In this document: piece by piece, positions 7,830-16,871 of the stretch
How the letters are laid out: each line of letters opens with the position of its first letter
Position numbering within the stretch: position 1 is the stretch's first letter
Source of the DNA: DASQBT01 sp963782495
GTDB taxonomy: Bacteria; Pseudomonadota; Gammaproteobacteria; Burkholderiales; Thiobacillaceae
Length of the DNA: 64,000 nt
Reading direction: 5' to 3'
NCBI GenBank assembly: GCA_963782495.1
Contig: CAWAJU010000005.1
Span: forward strand, 240,868 to 304,867
The notes under the pieces: generated by a model
The model's input: the letters and a program-made list of their open reading frames with translations, nothing else
Database searches by the model: none
Told to the model about the DNA's origin: nothing
Made by a program: the position numbers and the translations under genes

Positions 7830-8683
7830 TCAACTCTTTCCTGCTTCATGCCCAGGGCCAGGTCATACAAGGAATTCTTCTTTGCGCCAGTCAGCCGGGC
7901 GGCCAAACTCGCGGCCCGGCTCACCGGCAATTCTTCCAGCAGCAGGCTCAGTACCCGCTTGTGTTCCATTTCATCCTGATTGCAGTCTTGCGGCGCACCG
8001 GAAAGGATCAGGACAAACTCCCCCCTCTGCCGATTGGGGTCCTCAACCAGCCAGTTCTCCGCTGCGCCCAGCGGCAAGGTATGAATCTGCTCGAAGCGTT
8101 TGCTCAATTCCCGCGCAATGGTCAGGGTTCGGTCCGGACCCAATACCATCGTCATATCTGCCACGGTCGTGGCAATCCGGTGCGGGGACTCGTAAAATAC
8201 CAGGCCAAAAGGCAGATCCCGAACCGCAGACAAGGCTTTGCTACGCGCTTCGTCTTTCGCGGGCAGAAACCCGTAGAACAACCAGTGCTCAAATAATTGC
8301 CCGCTGACGGACAAGGCTGCCATTGCCGCGCTGGGGCCTGGAACTGGAATCACGGCGAGCTTGGCCCGATCTACCGCAGCCACCAGCCGAGCTCCCGGAT
8401 CCGACACGGCAGGCGTACCTGCGTCAGTCACATAGGCGACAACCTGACCGGCGCGGATGCGCTCTATGATTCCTTCTGCCGCCTGTTGTTCGTTGTGCTC
8501 ACGCACTGATACCATTTCCTTGCGCAGACCAAAGTGATCCAGCAACACCCGGCTCACCCGGGTATCCTCCGCCGCTACGCAATCGGCCTGCTTCAACACT
8601 TCCAGCGCACGCAGGGTGATGTCCCCAAGATTTCCGATCGGGGTGGCAACTACATATAATCCGGGCATCAATCCCATTTGCAT
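7826..8683 (-). CDS. rsmI: 16S rRNA (cytidine(1402)-2'-O)-methyltransferase RsmI
   Basis: RsmI 2'-O-methylates C1402 of 16S rRNA, the same base modified by RsmH. The 285-aa protein has the N-terminal GLYVVATPIGNLGDITLRAL signature, AEDTRVSRVLLDHFG, and the SAM-site loop AYVTDAGTPAVSDPG. I prefer the ATG at 8683, which has an AAGGTGAG ribosome binding site 6 nt upstream; the GTG at 8692 and the ATG at 8668 are alternatives. It is divergent from yraN, an arrangement also seen in E. coli but without lpoA between them. Confidence 0.95.
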   Translation of the reverse strand: MQMGLMPGLYVVATPIGNLGDITLRALEVLKQADCVAAEDTRVSRVLLDHFGLRKEMVSVREHNEQQAAEGIIERIRAGQVVAYVTDAGTPAVSDPGARLVAAVDRAKLAVIPVPGPSAAMAALSVSGQLFEHWLFYGFLPAKDEARSKALSAVRDLPFGLVFYESPHRIATTVADMTMVLGPDRTLTIARELSKRFEQIHTLPLGAAENWLVEDPNRQRGEFVLILSGAPQDCNQDEMEHKRVLSLLLEELPVSRAASLAARLTGAKKNSLYDLALGMKQERVE

Positions 8684-8706
8684 CTGACTCACCTTGCCAT
8701 TTTCTC

Positions 8707-9060
8707 ATGTTGCGACAACTCCTCGGAAAATTCGCTGAGGGCAGGGCGGAGGCACACCTGAAAGCCCAGGGGCTGGGCTTGGTGGCGCGTAACGTGCGCA
8801 GCCGCTTTGGTGAAATCGACCTCATCATGCGCGACGGCGACGTGCTGGTTTTTGTCGAAGTGCGTAGCCGCAGTCGCAACGATTTTGGCAGCGCCGCCGA
8901 TAGCATCACGCCGGCCAAACAGCGTCGCATTGTGCTCGCGGCGCGTGAGTATCTGGCCCGACAGCCTGGGTATCCGGTCTGCCGGTTTGATGTGGTAACC
9001 ATGGACGGCACGCGCAACGATCCAGTGTGGATCAGGAATGCCTTCGGCGATATGGGATAA
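8707..9060 (+). CDS. yraN: YraN family (UPF0102) endonuclease-like protein
   Basis: A 117-aa protein of the UPF0102 family, which has a restriction-endonuclease-like fold. The motif GEIDLIMRDGDVLVFVEVR near residues 31-50 carries the acidic residues and basic residue of the fold's active site. Its cellular substrate is not established. The next gene starts 7 nt downstream, so yraN, the SIS gene and the BON lipoprotein form one operon. Confidence 0.92.
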   Translation: MLRQLLGKFAEGRAEAHLKAQGLGLVARNVRSRFGEIDLIMRDGDVLVFVEVRSRSRNDFGSAADSITPAKQRRIVLAAREYLARQPGYPVCRFDVVTMDGTRNDPVWIRNAFGDMG

Positions 9061-9067
9061 TAATCAA

Positions 9068-9658
9068 ATGGATTTGATCGAACGCATCCAGGGCCATTTC
9101 GAGCAATCGGCCCGCCTCAAGCTGGAAACGGCCGCGCTGCTTGCCGTGCCCATAGCCCGAGCGGCAGACCGCATCCTGCAATGTGTGATGAGCGACGGCA
9201 AGGTGTTGGCCTGCGGCAATGGCGGATCGGCCGCGGACTCCCAGCATTTTGCCTCGGAGATGGTAAACCGATTTGAGCAGGAACGCCCTGGCCTGGCTGC
9301 CATTGCGCTTACCACCGACACGTCCACACTCACCTCGATCGCGAATGATTACGCCTATCATCAGGTGTTCGCCCGCCAGGTCTCGGCGCTGGGGCATCCA
9401 GGCGATGTGCTGCTGGCCATTTCCACCAGCGGCAATTCCGACAGCGTGGTGCGGGCCGCTCAGGTTGCGCGCGAGCGTGACATGAGCGTGATCGCACTAA
9501 CCGGTCGAGACGGCGGAAGTCTTGCGGAACAAATGAGCGACAGCGACATTCTTATCTGCGTGCCGGCAGACAACACCGCCCGCATACAGGAAATTCATTT
9601 ATTAACCATCCACTGCCTCTGCGATGTAGTGGATAGCGTCTTGCTGGGAGTAGCTTAA
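9068..9658 (+). CDS. gmhA/diaA: SIS-domain protein: phosphoheptose isomerase GmhA or its paralogue DiaA
   Basis: A 196-aa sugar isomerase domain protein with the phosphosugar-binding loops ACGNGGSAADSQHF and LLAISTSGNSDSVV. GmhA makes D-glycero-D-heptose 7-phosphate for LPS; DiaA helps DnaA load at oriC. Position between yraN and a BON lipoprotein and the C-terminal block HCLCDVVDSVL match DiaA, while conserved E (SEMVNRF) and H (QEIHLLTIH), and rfaE2 two genes downstream, fit GmhA. I chose the ATG at 9068 over the upstream ATG at 9038, which would overlap yraN. Confidence 0.85.
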   Translation: MDLIERIQGHFEQSARLKLETAALLAVPIARAADRILQCVMSDGKVLACGNGGSAADSQHFASEMVNRFEQERPGLAAIALTTDTSTLTSIANDYAYHQVFARQVSALGHPGDVLLAISTSGNSDSVVRAAQVARERDMSVIALTGRDGGSLAEQMSDSDILICVPADNTARIQEIHLLTIHCLCDVVDSVLLGVA

Positions 9659-10233
9659 TGCGCGGAATACTTTATTTGACCCTGATTGCGGCCCTCACCC
9701 CGGCCCTGAACGGCTGCGTGGCGGTGGTAGCGGGCGGCGCCGCCGCGACCGGATTCTTGATGGCCGAGGATCGGCGCAAGACCGGCGTTTATCTGCAAGA
9801 CGAGGAAATCGAATTGCACGGCATGAATCGCGTGCACGAATTGTTTCCCCAGGCCTCGGTCAACGTGAGCGTCACCAGTTACAACCACAATGTATTGCTT
9901 ACCGGCCAGGCTCCCGACGAGTCCACCAAAGCGAAGGTGGAAGAGTCGATCAAGGGCATTGCGAACGTCCACACGGTGTACGACGAAATCACGATCTCGG
10001 GCGTGCCTTCCCTGACTTCCGCTGCCAATGACAGCGCGATCACCACGAAGATCAAGGCCAAGCTGCTGGATGGCAAGGGCGTGAACTTTAACCATGTCAA
10101 GGTCGTGACCGAGGCCGGCGTGGTCTACCTCATGGGCCTGTTGACCCATGCAGAGGGGGAAGAGGCCGCCGAAGTTGCCGCCCACACCGGCGGCGTGGTA
10201 CGGGTGGTGAAGGTGATCGAATACATCGACTGA
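9658..10233 (+). CDS. dolP: BON-domain outer-membrane lipoprotein (DolP/YraP-like)
   Basis: A 191-aa lipoprotein with signal peptide and lipobox LNGC (cysteine near residue 20), followed by two BON domains (about residues 45-115 and 120-190; the second includes NDSAITTKIKAKLL). DolP in E. coli binds anionic phospholipids at division sites and supports outer-membrane integrity. The ATG overlaps the stop of the SIS gene (TAATG). Synteny with yraN and a SIS gene is the same as in E. coli. Confidence 0.9.
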   Translation: MRGILYLTLIAALTPALNGCVAVVAGGAAATGFLMAEDRRKTGVYLQDEEIELHGMNRVHELFPQASVNVSVTSYNHNVLLTGQAPDESTKAKVEESIKGIANVHTVYDEITISGVPSLTSAANDSAITTKIKAKLLDGKGVNFNHVKVVTEAGVVYLMGLLTHAEGEEAAEVAAHTGGVVRVVKVIEYID

Positions 10234-10246
10234 CCAAGGCGCGGGT

Positions 10247-10753
10247 GTGAAGCATGAGCTGGAATCCCATTCGGCTGCGCCACCGGCGTTCGAGGCCAAG
10301 ATCGCCCACCCGGCTGGTCTGGCGGCACGCCTGAGCACCCTGCCCCGGCCTCTGGTTTTTACCAACGGCTGTTTCGATATTCTGCACCGTGGCCATGTCA
10401 GCTATCTCTCCCAGGCGCGGGGCTTGGGAGCCAGTCTGGTCGTGGGCGTCAACACGGATGCATCGGTGCAGCGTCAGAACAAGGGCGACGACCGGCCGAT
10501 CAACACGCTGGCAGACCGCTTGGCAGTGCTGGCCGCGCTGGAGTCCGTGTCCCTGGTCGTACCGTTTGATGAAGACACGCCGCTCAATCTGATCCTCGCC
10601 ATCCATCCGGAGGTCCTGGTGAAGGGCGGCGACTGGCCGGTCGAAACCATAGTCGGCAGCCGCGAAGTCCTGGGCTGGGGCGGCCAGGTTCATTCCATCC
10701 CATTCCTGCATGCGCGTTCCACCACGGCCCTGCTGAACAAGATCCGCACATGA
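10247..10753 (+). CDS. rfaE2: D-glycero-beta-D-manno-heptose 1-phosphate adenylyltransferase
   Basis: The stand-alone nucleotidyltransferase half of HldE, which makes ADP-heptose for the LPS core. The 168-aa protein carries the cytidylyltransferase-type HxGH site in TNGCFDILHRGHVSYL (about residues 38-53) and the terminal region LVKGGDWPVETIVG. It starts with GTG. Its 3' end overlaps ubiD by 4 nt. The kinase half is not in the window. Confidence 0.93.
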   Translation: MKHELESHSAAPPAFEAKIAHPAGLAARLSTLPRPLVFTNGCFDILHRGHVSYLSQARGLGASLVVGVNTDASVQRQNKGDDRPINTLADRLAVLAALESVSLVVPFDEDTPLNLILAIHPEVLVKGGDWPVETIVGSREVLGWGGQVHSIPFLHARSTTALLNKIRT

Positions 10754-12213
10754 ACTATGCCGACCTGAGAGACTTTGTCGCCCAACTGGAACAGCGGGGT
10801 GAATTAAAAAGGGTCGCGCTGGAAGTTGATCCCAAGCTCGAAATGACCGAATTCTGCGATCGCATGCTCAAACAGGGCGGTCCGGCGATCCTGTTCGAGA
10901 AACCCAGAGGCCACAGCATGCCGGTGCTCGGCAACCTGTTCGGCACGGTTCAAAGAGTTGCACTGGGCATGGGCGAGGAAGATCCGGGCAAGTTGCGGGA
11001 AATCGGTCAGCTATTGGCCTATCTCAAAGAGCCTGAACCCCCCAGGGGACTCAAGGACGCCTGGGATAAACTCCCGATCCTCAAACAGGTGCTCAACATG
11101 GCGCCCAAGGAAGTGCGAACGGCGCCGTGCCAGGAAATCACCTGGGAAGGGGCCGACGTGGATCTTTCGCGCTTGCCGATTCAGACTTGCTGGCCGGGCG
11201 ATGCCGGACCGCTGATCACCTGGGGGCTGGTGGTTACCAAAGGGCCGCACAAGGCTCGGCAAAATCTGGGCATCTATCGCCAACAGGTGATTGGCCCCAA
11301 TCGCGTCATCATGCGTTGGCTCGCGCATCGCGGCGGCGCGCTGGATTTTCGCGACTTCCAGCAGGTCAGTCCGGCCAAGCCCTTCCCGGTGGCAGTCGTG
11401 TTGGGTGCGGATCCCGCCACGATTTTGGCTGCGGTCACACCAGTGCCGGATTCCTTATCCGAATACCAGTTCGCCGGCCTGCTGCGCGGCGCAAAGACCG
11501 AAGTGGTGAAATGCCTGGGCAGTGACTTGCAGGTGCCTTCCAGCACGGAGATCGTGCTGGAAGGCCACATTCATCCGGACGATATGGCTGCCGAGGGACC
11601 CTTTGGCGACCACACTGGTTACTACAACGAGGTGGAGAAATTTCCGGTGCTCACCATCGACCGCATCACGATGCGCACGAATCCCATCTATCACTCCACC
11701 TACACGGGAAAACCGCCGGACGAACCAGCGATCCTCGGCGTGGCCTTGAACGAAGTGTTCGTGCCGCTGCTGCAAAAACAGTTTCCCGAAATCACTGATT
11801 TCTATTTGCCGCCCGAAGGCTGCAGCTATCGCATGGCCGTGGTCAGCATGAAGAAGAGTTATCCCGGCCACGCCAAGCGCGTCATGTTCGGTGTGTGGAG
11901 TTTCCTGCGCCAGTTCATGTACACCAAATTCATCCTGGTGACCGACGATGACGTGAACGTGCGCGACTGGAAGGAAGTCATCTGGGCGCTGACCACCCGG
12001 GTGGATCCGGTGCGCGACACGCTCATCGTGGAAAACACGCCGATCGATTATCTCGACTTCGCCAGCCCGGTATCAGGCCTGGGCAGCAAGATGGGCATTG
12101 ACGCCACCAACAAGTGGCCGGGCGAAACCCAGCGCGAATGGGGCACACCCATCAGCATGGATGAAGCGGTCAAGGAGCGCGTCGATGCGCTATTTGACGA
12201 GCTGGGTCTTTAG
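10750..12213 (+). CDS. ubiD: 4-hydroxy-3-polyprenylbenzoate decarboxylase (UbiD)
   Basis: UbiD decarboxylates the prenylated benzoate intermediate of ubiquinone synthesis with a prenylated FMN cofactor. The 487-aa length is typical. Recognisable blocks are MNYADLRDFVAQLEQRGEL at the N-terminus, RLPIQTCWPGDAGPLITWG, the HRGGALDF segment, GPFGDHTGYYN and the C-terminal MGIDATNKWPGE. Start overlaps rfaE2. The 3' end overlaps the convergent dacB by 24 bp. Confidence 0.97.
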   Translation: MNYADLRDFVAQLEQRGELKRVALEVDPKLEMTEFCDRMLKQGGPAILFEKPRGHSMPVLGNLFGTVQRVALGMGEEDPGKLREIGQLLAYLKEPEPPRGLKDAWDKLPILKQVLNMAPKEVRTAPCQEITWEGADVDLSRLPIQTCWPGDAGPLITWGLVVTKGPHKARQNLGIYRQQVIGPNRVIMRWLAHRGGALDFRDFQQVSPAKPFPVAVVLGADPATILAAVTPVPDSLSEYQFAGLLRGAKTEVVKCLGSDLQVPSSTEIVLEGHIHPDDMAAEGPFGDHTGYYNEVEKFPVLTIDRITMRTNPIYHSTYTGKPPDEPAILGVALNEVFVPLLQKQFPEITDFYLPPEGCSYRMAVVSMKKSYPGHAKRVMFGVWSFLRQFMYTKFILVTDDDVNVRDWKEVIWALTTRVDPVRDTLIVENTPIDYLDFASPVSGLGSKMGIDATNKWPGETQREWGTPISMDEAVKERVDALFDELGL

Positions 12214-13650
12214 GCCGCCCAATCTGTCCTCTGACTCCTGCCCCTGGTAAACCCATTCCAGCAGCGCATCCTGGGCATCCGTTCCACGCTCGGCCTTCAG
12301 ATCGTTAATGAAGAAGACCACGATCCAGCGTCTACCATTCCGGTCGAGAACATAGCCCGCCACATTCTTGACATTGGCAAGCGTGCCGCTCTTGACATGA
12401 GCATGGCCAGCCACGTCGCCGTCTTGCGCACGGGTTTTCATGGTGCCGTCCACTGCCACGATGGGCAGGGACGATTCAAGTTCGGCAAATGCGGGCCCGC
12501 GCCACGCAAGCTGCAGCAACTTCGCCAAATTGATCGGCTGGAGACGTTCAATGCGCGACAGGCCGGCGCCGTTTTCCAGCACGATTCCCGAAGCATCGAT
12601 GCCCTTTGATTTAAGCCACTCTCGCATGACCACGATGCTTTTTTCCAGCCTTGCGGGCGGACCTTTCTTTTCCGCGCCCAGCGTCAGGAACAGTTGGCGG
12701 GCCATTACGTTGTTGCTCCACTTGTTGATGCTGCGCAATACATCCGTCAGCGGCGGCGATTCGAAACGCATGACCAGCTTCGCGTTCGTGGGTACCAGGC
12801 CGGGATGAACGGTGCCGGTCAGCGTGCCGCCCTGATCGCCCCAAAGGGAGCGGAATAAGCCGGCCGTGGTTTCCAGGGGATCGCCCAGATTGATGGCCAT
12901 GATCTTTTCTCCGCACGCCAGGGCGTAATTGCCGGCCACGACCAGGCCCGGTGCGCGGCTATCACCTGCGTAGTCCACGTTCAGATGGTCGCGCCAGTTG
13001 TCGCAGGGACCCGCGTCGGGCTGAACATGATTCTCCAGCAATAGCGGAACAGGAAGAGGGTCGGCACTCGCGCCCACCACACCGTCCGTCGCGTTGAGAC
13101 GCAGCTGGGTGGAATTGAAATTGGCCAGTAGTGCTGAAGGTGGCGTGTTGTAGGCGCGCCGCGGATCGCCGTCAAAACGGGCAGGGTCGGCCGGGTCATC
13201 GGGAAAGAAGCTCGCATCCAGCAAGACATCGCCGTGTATGTCACGAATGCCGCGCGACTTCAGTTCCCGCAATAGCAGCCAGAACCGCTCCAGAGTCAGC
13301 GATGGATCGCCATAGCCCTTCAGATATAGGTTGCCATCGAGGACGCCCTGGTCGGCGTGCCCGTCCGCATAGACCTCGGTTTTCCATGTATAGGCCGGGC
13401 CCAGGAGATCAAGACCCGCATAAGTGGTGAGCAGTTTCATCACCGAGGCCGGATTGAAACTGGACAGGGCCTTGTGCGCAAGCAGGGGCTCGGGTTGTCC
13501 GACTTCCCACACCACCACCCCGACATGCGAAGCCGGAATGCCGGCCTGCCTGAGGGCAACAATTACAGGGGTCGGAAGGTCGCCATGGGGAGCTGCATGC
13601 GCTCCACCTAGACACAGACAGCAAAGCAACAGCAGTATCATGCGGGCCAT
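12190..13650 (-). CDS. dacB: D-alanyl-D-alanine carboxypeptidase/endopeptidase (PBP4, DacB)
   Basis: A class C penicillin-binding protein that trims peptidoglycan cross-links in the periplasm. The 486-aa protein has a signal peptide (MARMILLLLCC to about residue 19), then SxxK (FNPASVMKLLTTYA), SxN (NKWSNNVMARQ) and KSG (HVKSGTLANVKNVAG). A large insert between SxxK and SxN is typical of PBP4. The ATG at 13650 is chosen because it begins a clean signal peptide; an upstream ATG at 13707 adds a hydrophilic stretch. Confidence 0.95.
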   Translation of the reverse strand: MARMILLLLCCLCLGGAHAAPHGDLPTPVIVALRQAGIPASHVGVVVWEVGQPEPLLAHKALSSFNPASVMKLLTTYAGLDLLGPAYTWKTEVYADGHADQGVLDGNLYLKGYGDPSLTLERFWLLLRELKSRGIRDIHGDVLLDASFFPDDPADPARFDGDPRRAYNTPPSALLANFNSTQLRLNATDGVVGASADPLPVPLLLENHVQPDAGPCDNWRDHLNVDYAGDSRAPGLVVAGNYALACGEKIMAINLGDPLETTAGLFRSLWGDQGGTLTGTVHPGLVPTNAKLVMRFESPPLTDVLRSINKWSNNVMARQLFLTLGAEKKGPPARLEKSIVVMREWLKSKGIDASGIVLENGAGLSRIERLQPINLAKLLQLAWRGPAFAELESSLPIVAVDGTMKTRAQDGDVAGHAHVKSGTLANVKNVAGYVLDRNGRRWIVVFFINDLKAERGTDAQDALLEWVYQGQESEDRLGGLKTQLVK

Positions 13651-13682
13651 GAACGAATTATGGCCGGAATTGAATCGTGTGT

Positions 13683-14711
13683 TCAGGACAAGTCGTTCAC
13701 GTACCAATCCATCGCTTCTGCCAACCCTTCCGCCATCTGGTGGGTAGGCTCATACCCAAGCAAGGTGCGAGCCTTGCTCACGTCGGCCTGCGAGTGGCGC
13801 ACGTCGCCGGGGCGGAAGTCGCGGTAAGTGGGTTTGAAATTTTCCAGGTGCGGAAATCGCGGCACCAGATTGACCCGGATAGCTTCGAACAGATCGTTGA
13901 GCGTGGTCCGGCCCCCCACAGCAACGTTGTAGACCTGATTCACCGCATCGGGATTCTCTGTCATGGCCGATAGGACGTTGGCCTGGATGACGTTGTCGAT
14001 GTAACAGAAATCCCGGCTGGTCTCGCCGTCGCCATTTACATACACCGGCAGGTTGCGGATCAGGCTGGCAATCCAGAGGGGAATAACTGCGGCATAGGCA
14101 CCATTGGGGTCCTGGCGGCGACCGAAAATGTTGAAGTAGCGCAGGCCGATGGATTGGGTGCCGTAGGTGCTGGCAAACACGTCGGCATAAAGTTCGTTCA
14201 CATATTTCGTGACAGCGTAGGGTGACAGGGGCTTGCCGATCTGGTCCTCGACCTTGGGAAGCCCCGGATGATCGCCATAGGTGGAACTGGATGCCGCATA
14301 GACAAAGCGCTTGCAACCCGCATCCCGACTCGCTACCAGCATGTTCACAAAGCCCGTGATGTTGGACGCATTGGTTAGCAGGGGATCTTCGATCGAACGC
14401 GGTACCGAGCCCAGGGCGGCCTGATGCAGCACGTAGTCGACGCCGGCGCAAGCCTGGCGGCAGTCGTCCTGCGCGCGGATGTCACCGAACAGGAAACGGA
14501 AATTCTCCCATTTGGCCGCCCCGACACTGTCCCGGACCTGATCCAGATTCTTCTGGTGGCCGGTGGCGAAGTTGTCCAGGCCCACGACCGACTGGCCCAG
14601 ATTGAGCAGCGCCTCCGCCAGATTGCAGCCGATGAAACCAGCCACCCCGGTGACCAGCCAGGTCTTGGGGGCAGCCTGCAGCGCGCCACATACCTCAGTG
14701 TAGCGCGACAT
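13683..14711 (-). CDS. tviC: NAD-dependent UDP-GlcNAc/UDP-GlcNAcA 4-epimerase (TviC/WbpP-like)
   Basis: A 342-aa extended short-chain dehydrogenase/reductase. It shows the Rossmann motif WLVTGVAGFIGCNLAEALL (about residues 18-36), the catalytic S and YxxxK (ASSSTYGDHPGLP, YAVTKYVNE), and the WbpP-type block FNIFGRRQDPNGAYAAVIP. These enzymes epimerise UDP-GlcNAc or its uronic acid form to the galacto form. The ATG at 14711 overlaps the stop of the upstream dehydrogenase (TGATG), so the two act as a pair. Confidence 0.9.
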   Translation of the reverse strand: MSRYTEVCGALQAAPKTWLVTGVAGFIGCNLAEALLNLGQSVVGLDNFATGHQKNLDQVRDSVGAAKWENFRFLFGDIRAQDDCRQACAGVDYVLHQAALGSVPRSIEDPLLTNASNITGFVNMLVASRDAGCKRFVYAASSSTYGDHPGLPKVEDQIGKPLSPYAVTKYVNELYADVFASTYGTQSIGLRYFNIFGRRQDPNGAYAAVIPLWIASLIRNLPVYVNGDGETSRDFCYIDNVIQANVLSAMTENPDAVNQVYNVAVGGRTTLNDLFEAIRVNLVPRFPHLENFKPTYRDFRPGDVRHSQADVSKARTLLGYEPTHQMAEGLAEAMDWYVNDLS

Positions 14712-15991
14712 CACAGCCTCCAGAGCTTGAAGCCGGCGCCCGATACCTTGGCCGGATCGTGCGCGCACTTCACGTCGGTAAAGACCCCGCCGCGTTTGAG
14801 TCGGGCGGTCAGTTCATCAAAAGGCTGATCCAGGTAAGACTTGTGGGCCACGGCGGCAACGATGGCATGGCACTCGGGCAGATCCTCCCATCGGGTCAGG
14901 CGGATGCCGTACTCGTGTTCTGCCTCGCGCGACTCGCCGAGCGGATCATGGACACTCACCTCGCAACCGAAGGATTGCAGTTCCCGGACCACATCCACCA
15001 CCTTGGAATTGCGCAGGTCCGGGCAGTTTTCCTTGAACGTCAGGCCCAGCACATTAACCTGTGCACCCCTCACCTGCACCCCATTGCCGATCATCTGCTT
15101 GACCGTCTGCTGGGCGACATAGGCGCCCATGCCATCATTGATGCGCCGCCCGGCCAGAATCACCTGCGGGTGATAGCCCAACATGTCGGCCTTGTGGGTA
15201 AGGTAGTACGGGTCCACGCCAATGCAATGCCCTCCCACCAGGCCCGGACGGAAAGGCAGGAAATTCCACTTGGTGCCCGCTGCCTGCAACACTTCCAGCG
15301 TATCGATGTCCATCTTGTGGAAGATCAGCGCCAGCTCGTTCATCAACGCGATGTTCAGGTCCCGCTGGGTGTTTTCGATGACCTTGGCCGCCTCGGCAAC
15401 CTTGATGGAGGTGGCCTTGTGCACGCCGACGGTGATCACGCTGGCATACAGCGCCGCCACCTTTTCCAGGGTGTCCGCATCGTCCCCGGACACCACCTTC
15501 TTGATCCGGGTGATGGTGTGTTCCTTGTCGCCTGGGTTCACCCGTTCGGGCGAGTAGCCGACATGAAAGTCCCGCATCCATTTCATGCCGGAATGCTTCT
15601 CCAGAATCGGGATGCAGACTTCTTCGGTAGCGCCGGGATAGACGGTCGATTCATACACCACCGTCGCGCCTTTCTTCATGTGCTTGCCCACCGTCGTGGA
15701 TGAGCCCACCAAGGGAGAAAAATCCGGGATATGTGCCTCATCCACGGGGGTGGGCACCGCGACGATGATGAAATCCGCGCGCGCCAGTTCGGCAGGATCA
15801 GTCGTCACTCTCAAGCGGGTTGCGGCTTGAAGAGCCTCGGTTGAAACTTCTCCGGTCGGGTCGCAGTACCGCCGGTAGTGATCGATCTTTTCCGCGGACA
15901 GATCATAACCGATGGTGTCATACTGCTTGCCGAATTCCGCCGCCAGGGGCAAACCCACATACCCCAGACCAACCACAGCCACTGTGCTCAT
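14711..15991 (-). CDS. tviB: UDP-N-acetyl-hexosamine 6-dehydrogenase (TviB/WbpO-like)
   Basis: A 426-aa UDP-glucose/GDP-mannose dehydrogenase family protein that oxidises a UDP-N-acetylhexosamine to the uronic acid. The NAD site VAVVGLGYVGLPLAAEFG is at residues 4-21, the catalytic cysteine in FRPGLVGGHCIGVDPYYL near residue 260, and the C-terminal UDP-binding block in VLGLTFKENCPDLRNSKV. I start at 15991 (MSTVAVVG); the open frame extends upstream to 16492 without resembling the family. With the adjacent epimerase it would supply UDP-GalNAcA-type sugar for a surface polysaccharide. Confidence 0.93.
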   Translation of the reverse strand: MSTVAVVGLGYVGLPLAAEFGKQYDTIGYDLSAEKIDHYRRYCDPTGEVSTEALQAATRLRVTTDPAELARADFIIVAVPTPVDEAHIPDFSPLVGSSTTVGKHMKKGATVVYESTVYPGATEEVCIPILEKHSGMKWMRDFHVGYSPERVNPGDKEHTITRIKKVVSGDDADTLEKVAALYASVITVGVHKATSIKVAEAAKVIENTQRDLNIALMNELALIFHKMDIDTLEVLQAAGTKWNFLPFRPGLVGGHCIGVDPYYLTHKADMLGYHPQVILAGRRINDGMGAYVAQQTVKQMIGNGVQVRGAQVNVLGLTFKENCPDLRNSKVVDVVRELQSFGCEVSVHDPLGESREAEHEYGIRLTRWEDLPECHAIVAAVAHKSYLDQPFDELTARLKRGGVFTDVKCAHDPAKVSGAGFKLWRL

Positions 15992-16093
15992 TAGAAAGAT
16001 CTCCCGATGCTGAACAAACTGTTTCGTCCGGTGCAATTCTACCCAAGGTTGACAAGAAACCCGATTAGACGGCCAACATATATTGATTGCCTT

Positions 16094-16855
16094 GTGCGCA
16101 AAGCCTGGGCCAGCTTGCTGCTCGGACTGGTTCTTGCATTGCCTGCGCGGGCAGATGTGGCGGATACCCTGATCCGGGTCAAGGCCGGCGTCGTGGGCAT
16201 AGGCACCTACCAGCCCGGTCGCAGTCCGAGCGGGCAACTCAAGGGCACCGGTTTCGTAGTCGGAGACGGCCAGACCATCGCCACCTGCTATCACATCGTC
16301 AAACCCCTGCTTGACGTGGCCCACAACGAAACGTGGGCGGTATTTGTCGGTCAGGGCCGGGAAGTCCATTACCGCGTGGCCAAGGTGACCGCCACCGATC
16401 CCGCGCATGATCTGGCGCTGTTGCGCTTCGAGGGCAATGCCCTGCCCGCCCTGAAATTGGGCGACATGGACCAGATCCGCGAGGGCGACCAACTCTATTT
16501 CACGGGCTATCCGATAGGCTCAATATTGGGCTTGTATGCAGCCACACACCGGGCCGGTCTCGCGGCCATTGTCCCCATCTACACGCCGCTGCCGCGAGCC
16601 AGCGAGTTGAATGCCCGCACCATCCGCCAGGCCTCCGACCCATTTCGCGTTTTCCAGCTCGACGCCATCGCCTATCCGGGCAACAGCGGTAGTCCTTTGT
16701 GGCAGCCGGAAAGCGGTGTCGTCATGGGCGTGGTGAATTCAGTCTTTGTCAAAGGTTCAAAAGAAGCCGCACTTACCAACCCCAGCGGGATTTCTTTCGC
16801 GATTCCGGTCGATCATGTCCGCGCATTGATGGATCGGGCCGGAGCGTACAAGTAG
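16094..16855 (+). CDS. Secreted trypsin-like serine protease (S1 family)
   Basis: A 253-aa protein with an N-terminal signal peptide (residues 1-18, ending near LALPARAD) and a single trypsin-fold domain without PDZ. The catalytic triad is visible: His in IATCYHIVKP, Asp in DPAHDLALLRF, Ser in YPGNSGSPLWQP. The GTG at 16094 is preferred because it begins the signal peptide; the ATG at 16007 adds 29 basic, unstructured-looking residues. It is divergent from tviB. The substrate is unknown. Related in type, not in length, to the protease at 56718-58037. Confidence 0.8.
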   Translation: MRKAWASLLLGLVLALPARADVADTLIRVKAGVVGIGTYQPGRSPSGQLKGTGFVVGDGQTIATCYHIVKPLLDVAHNETWAVFVGQGREVHYRVAKVTATDPAHDLALLRFEGNALPALKLGDMDQIREGDQLYFTGYPIGSILGLYAATHRAGLAAIVPIYTPLPRASELNARTIRQASDPFRVFQLDAIAYPGNSGSPLWQPESGVVMGVVNSVFVKGSKEAALTNPSGISFAIPVDHVRALMDRAGAYK

Positions 16856-16871
16856 GGCGTAATGCGACACC

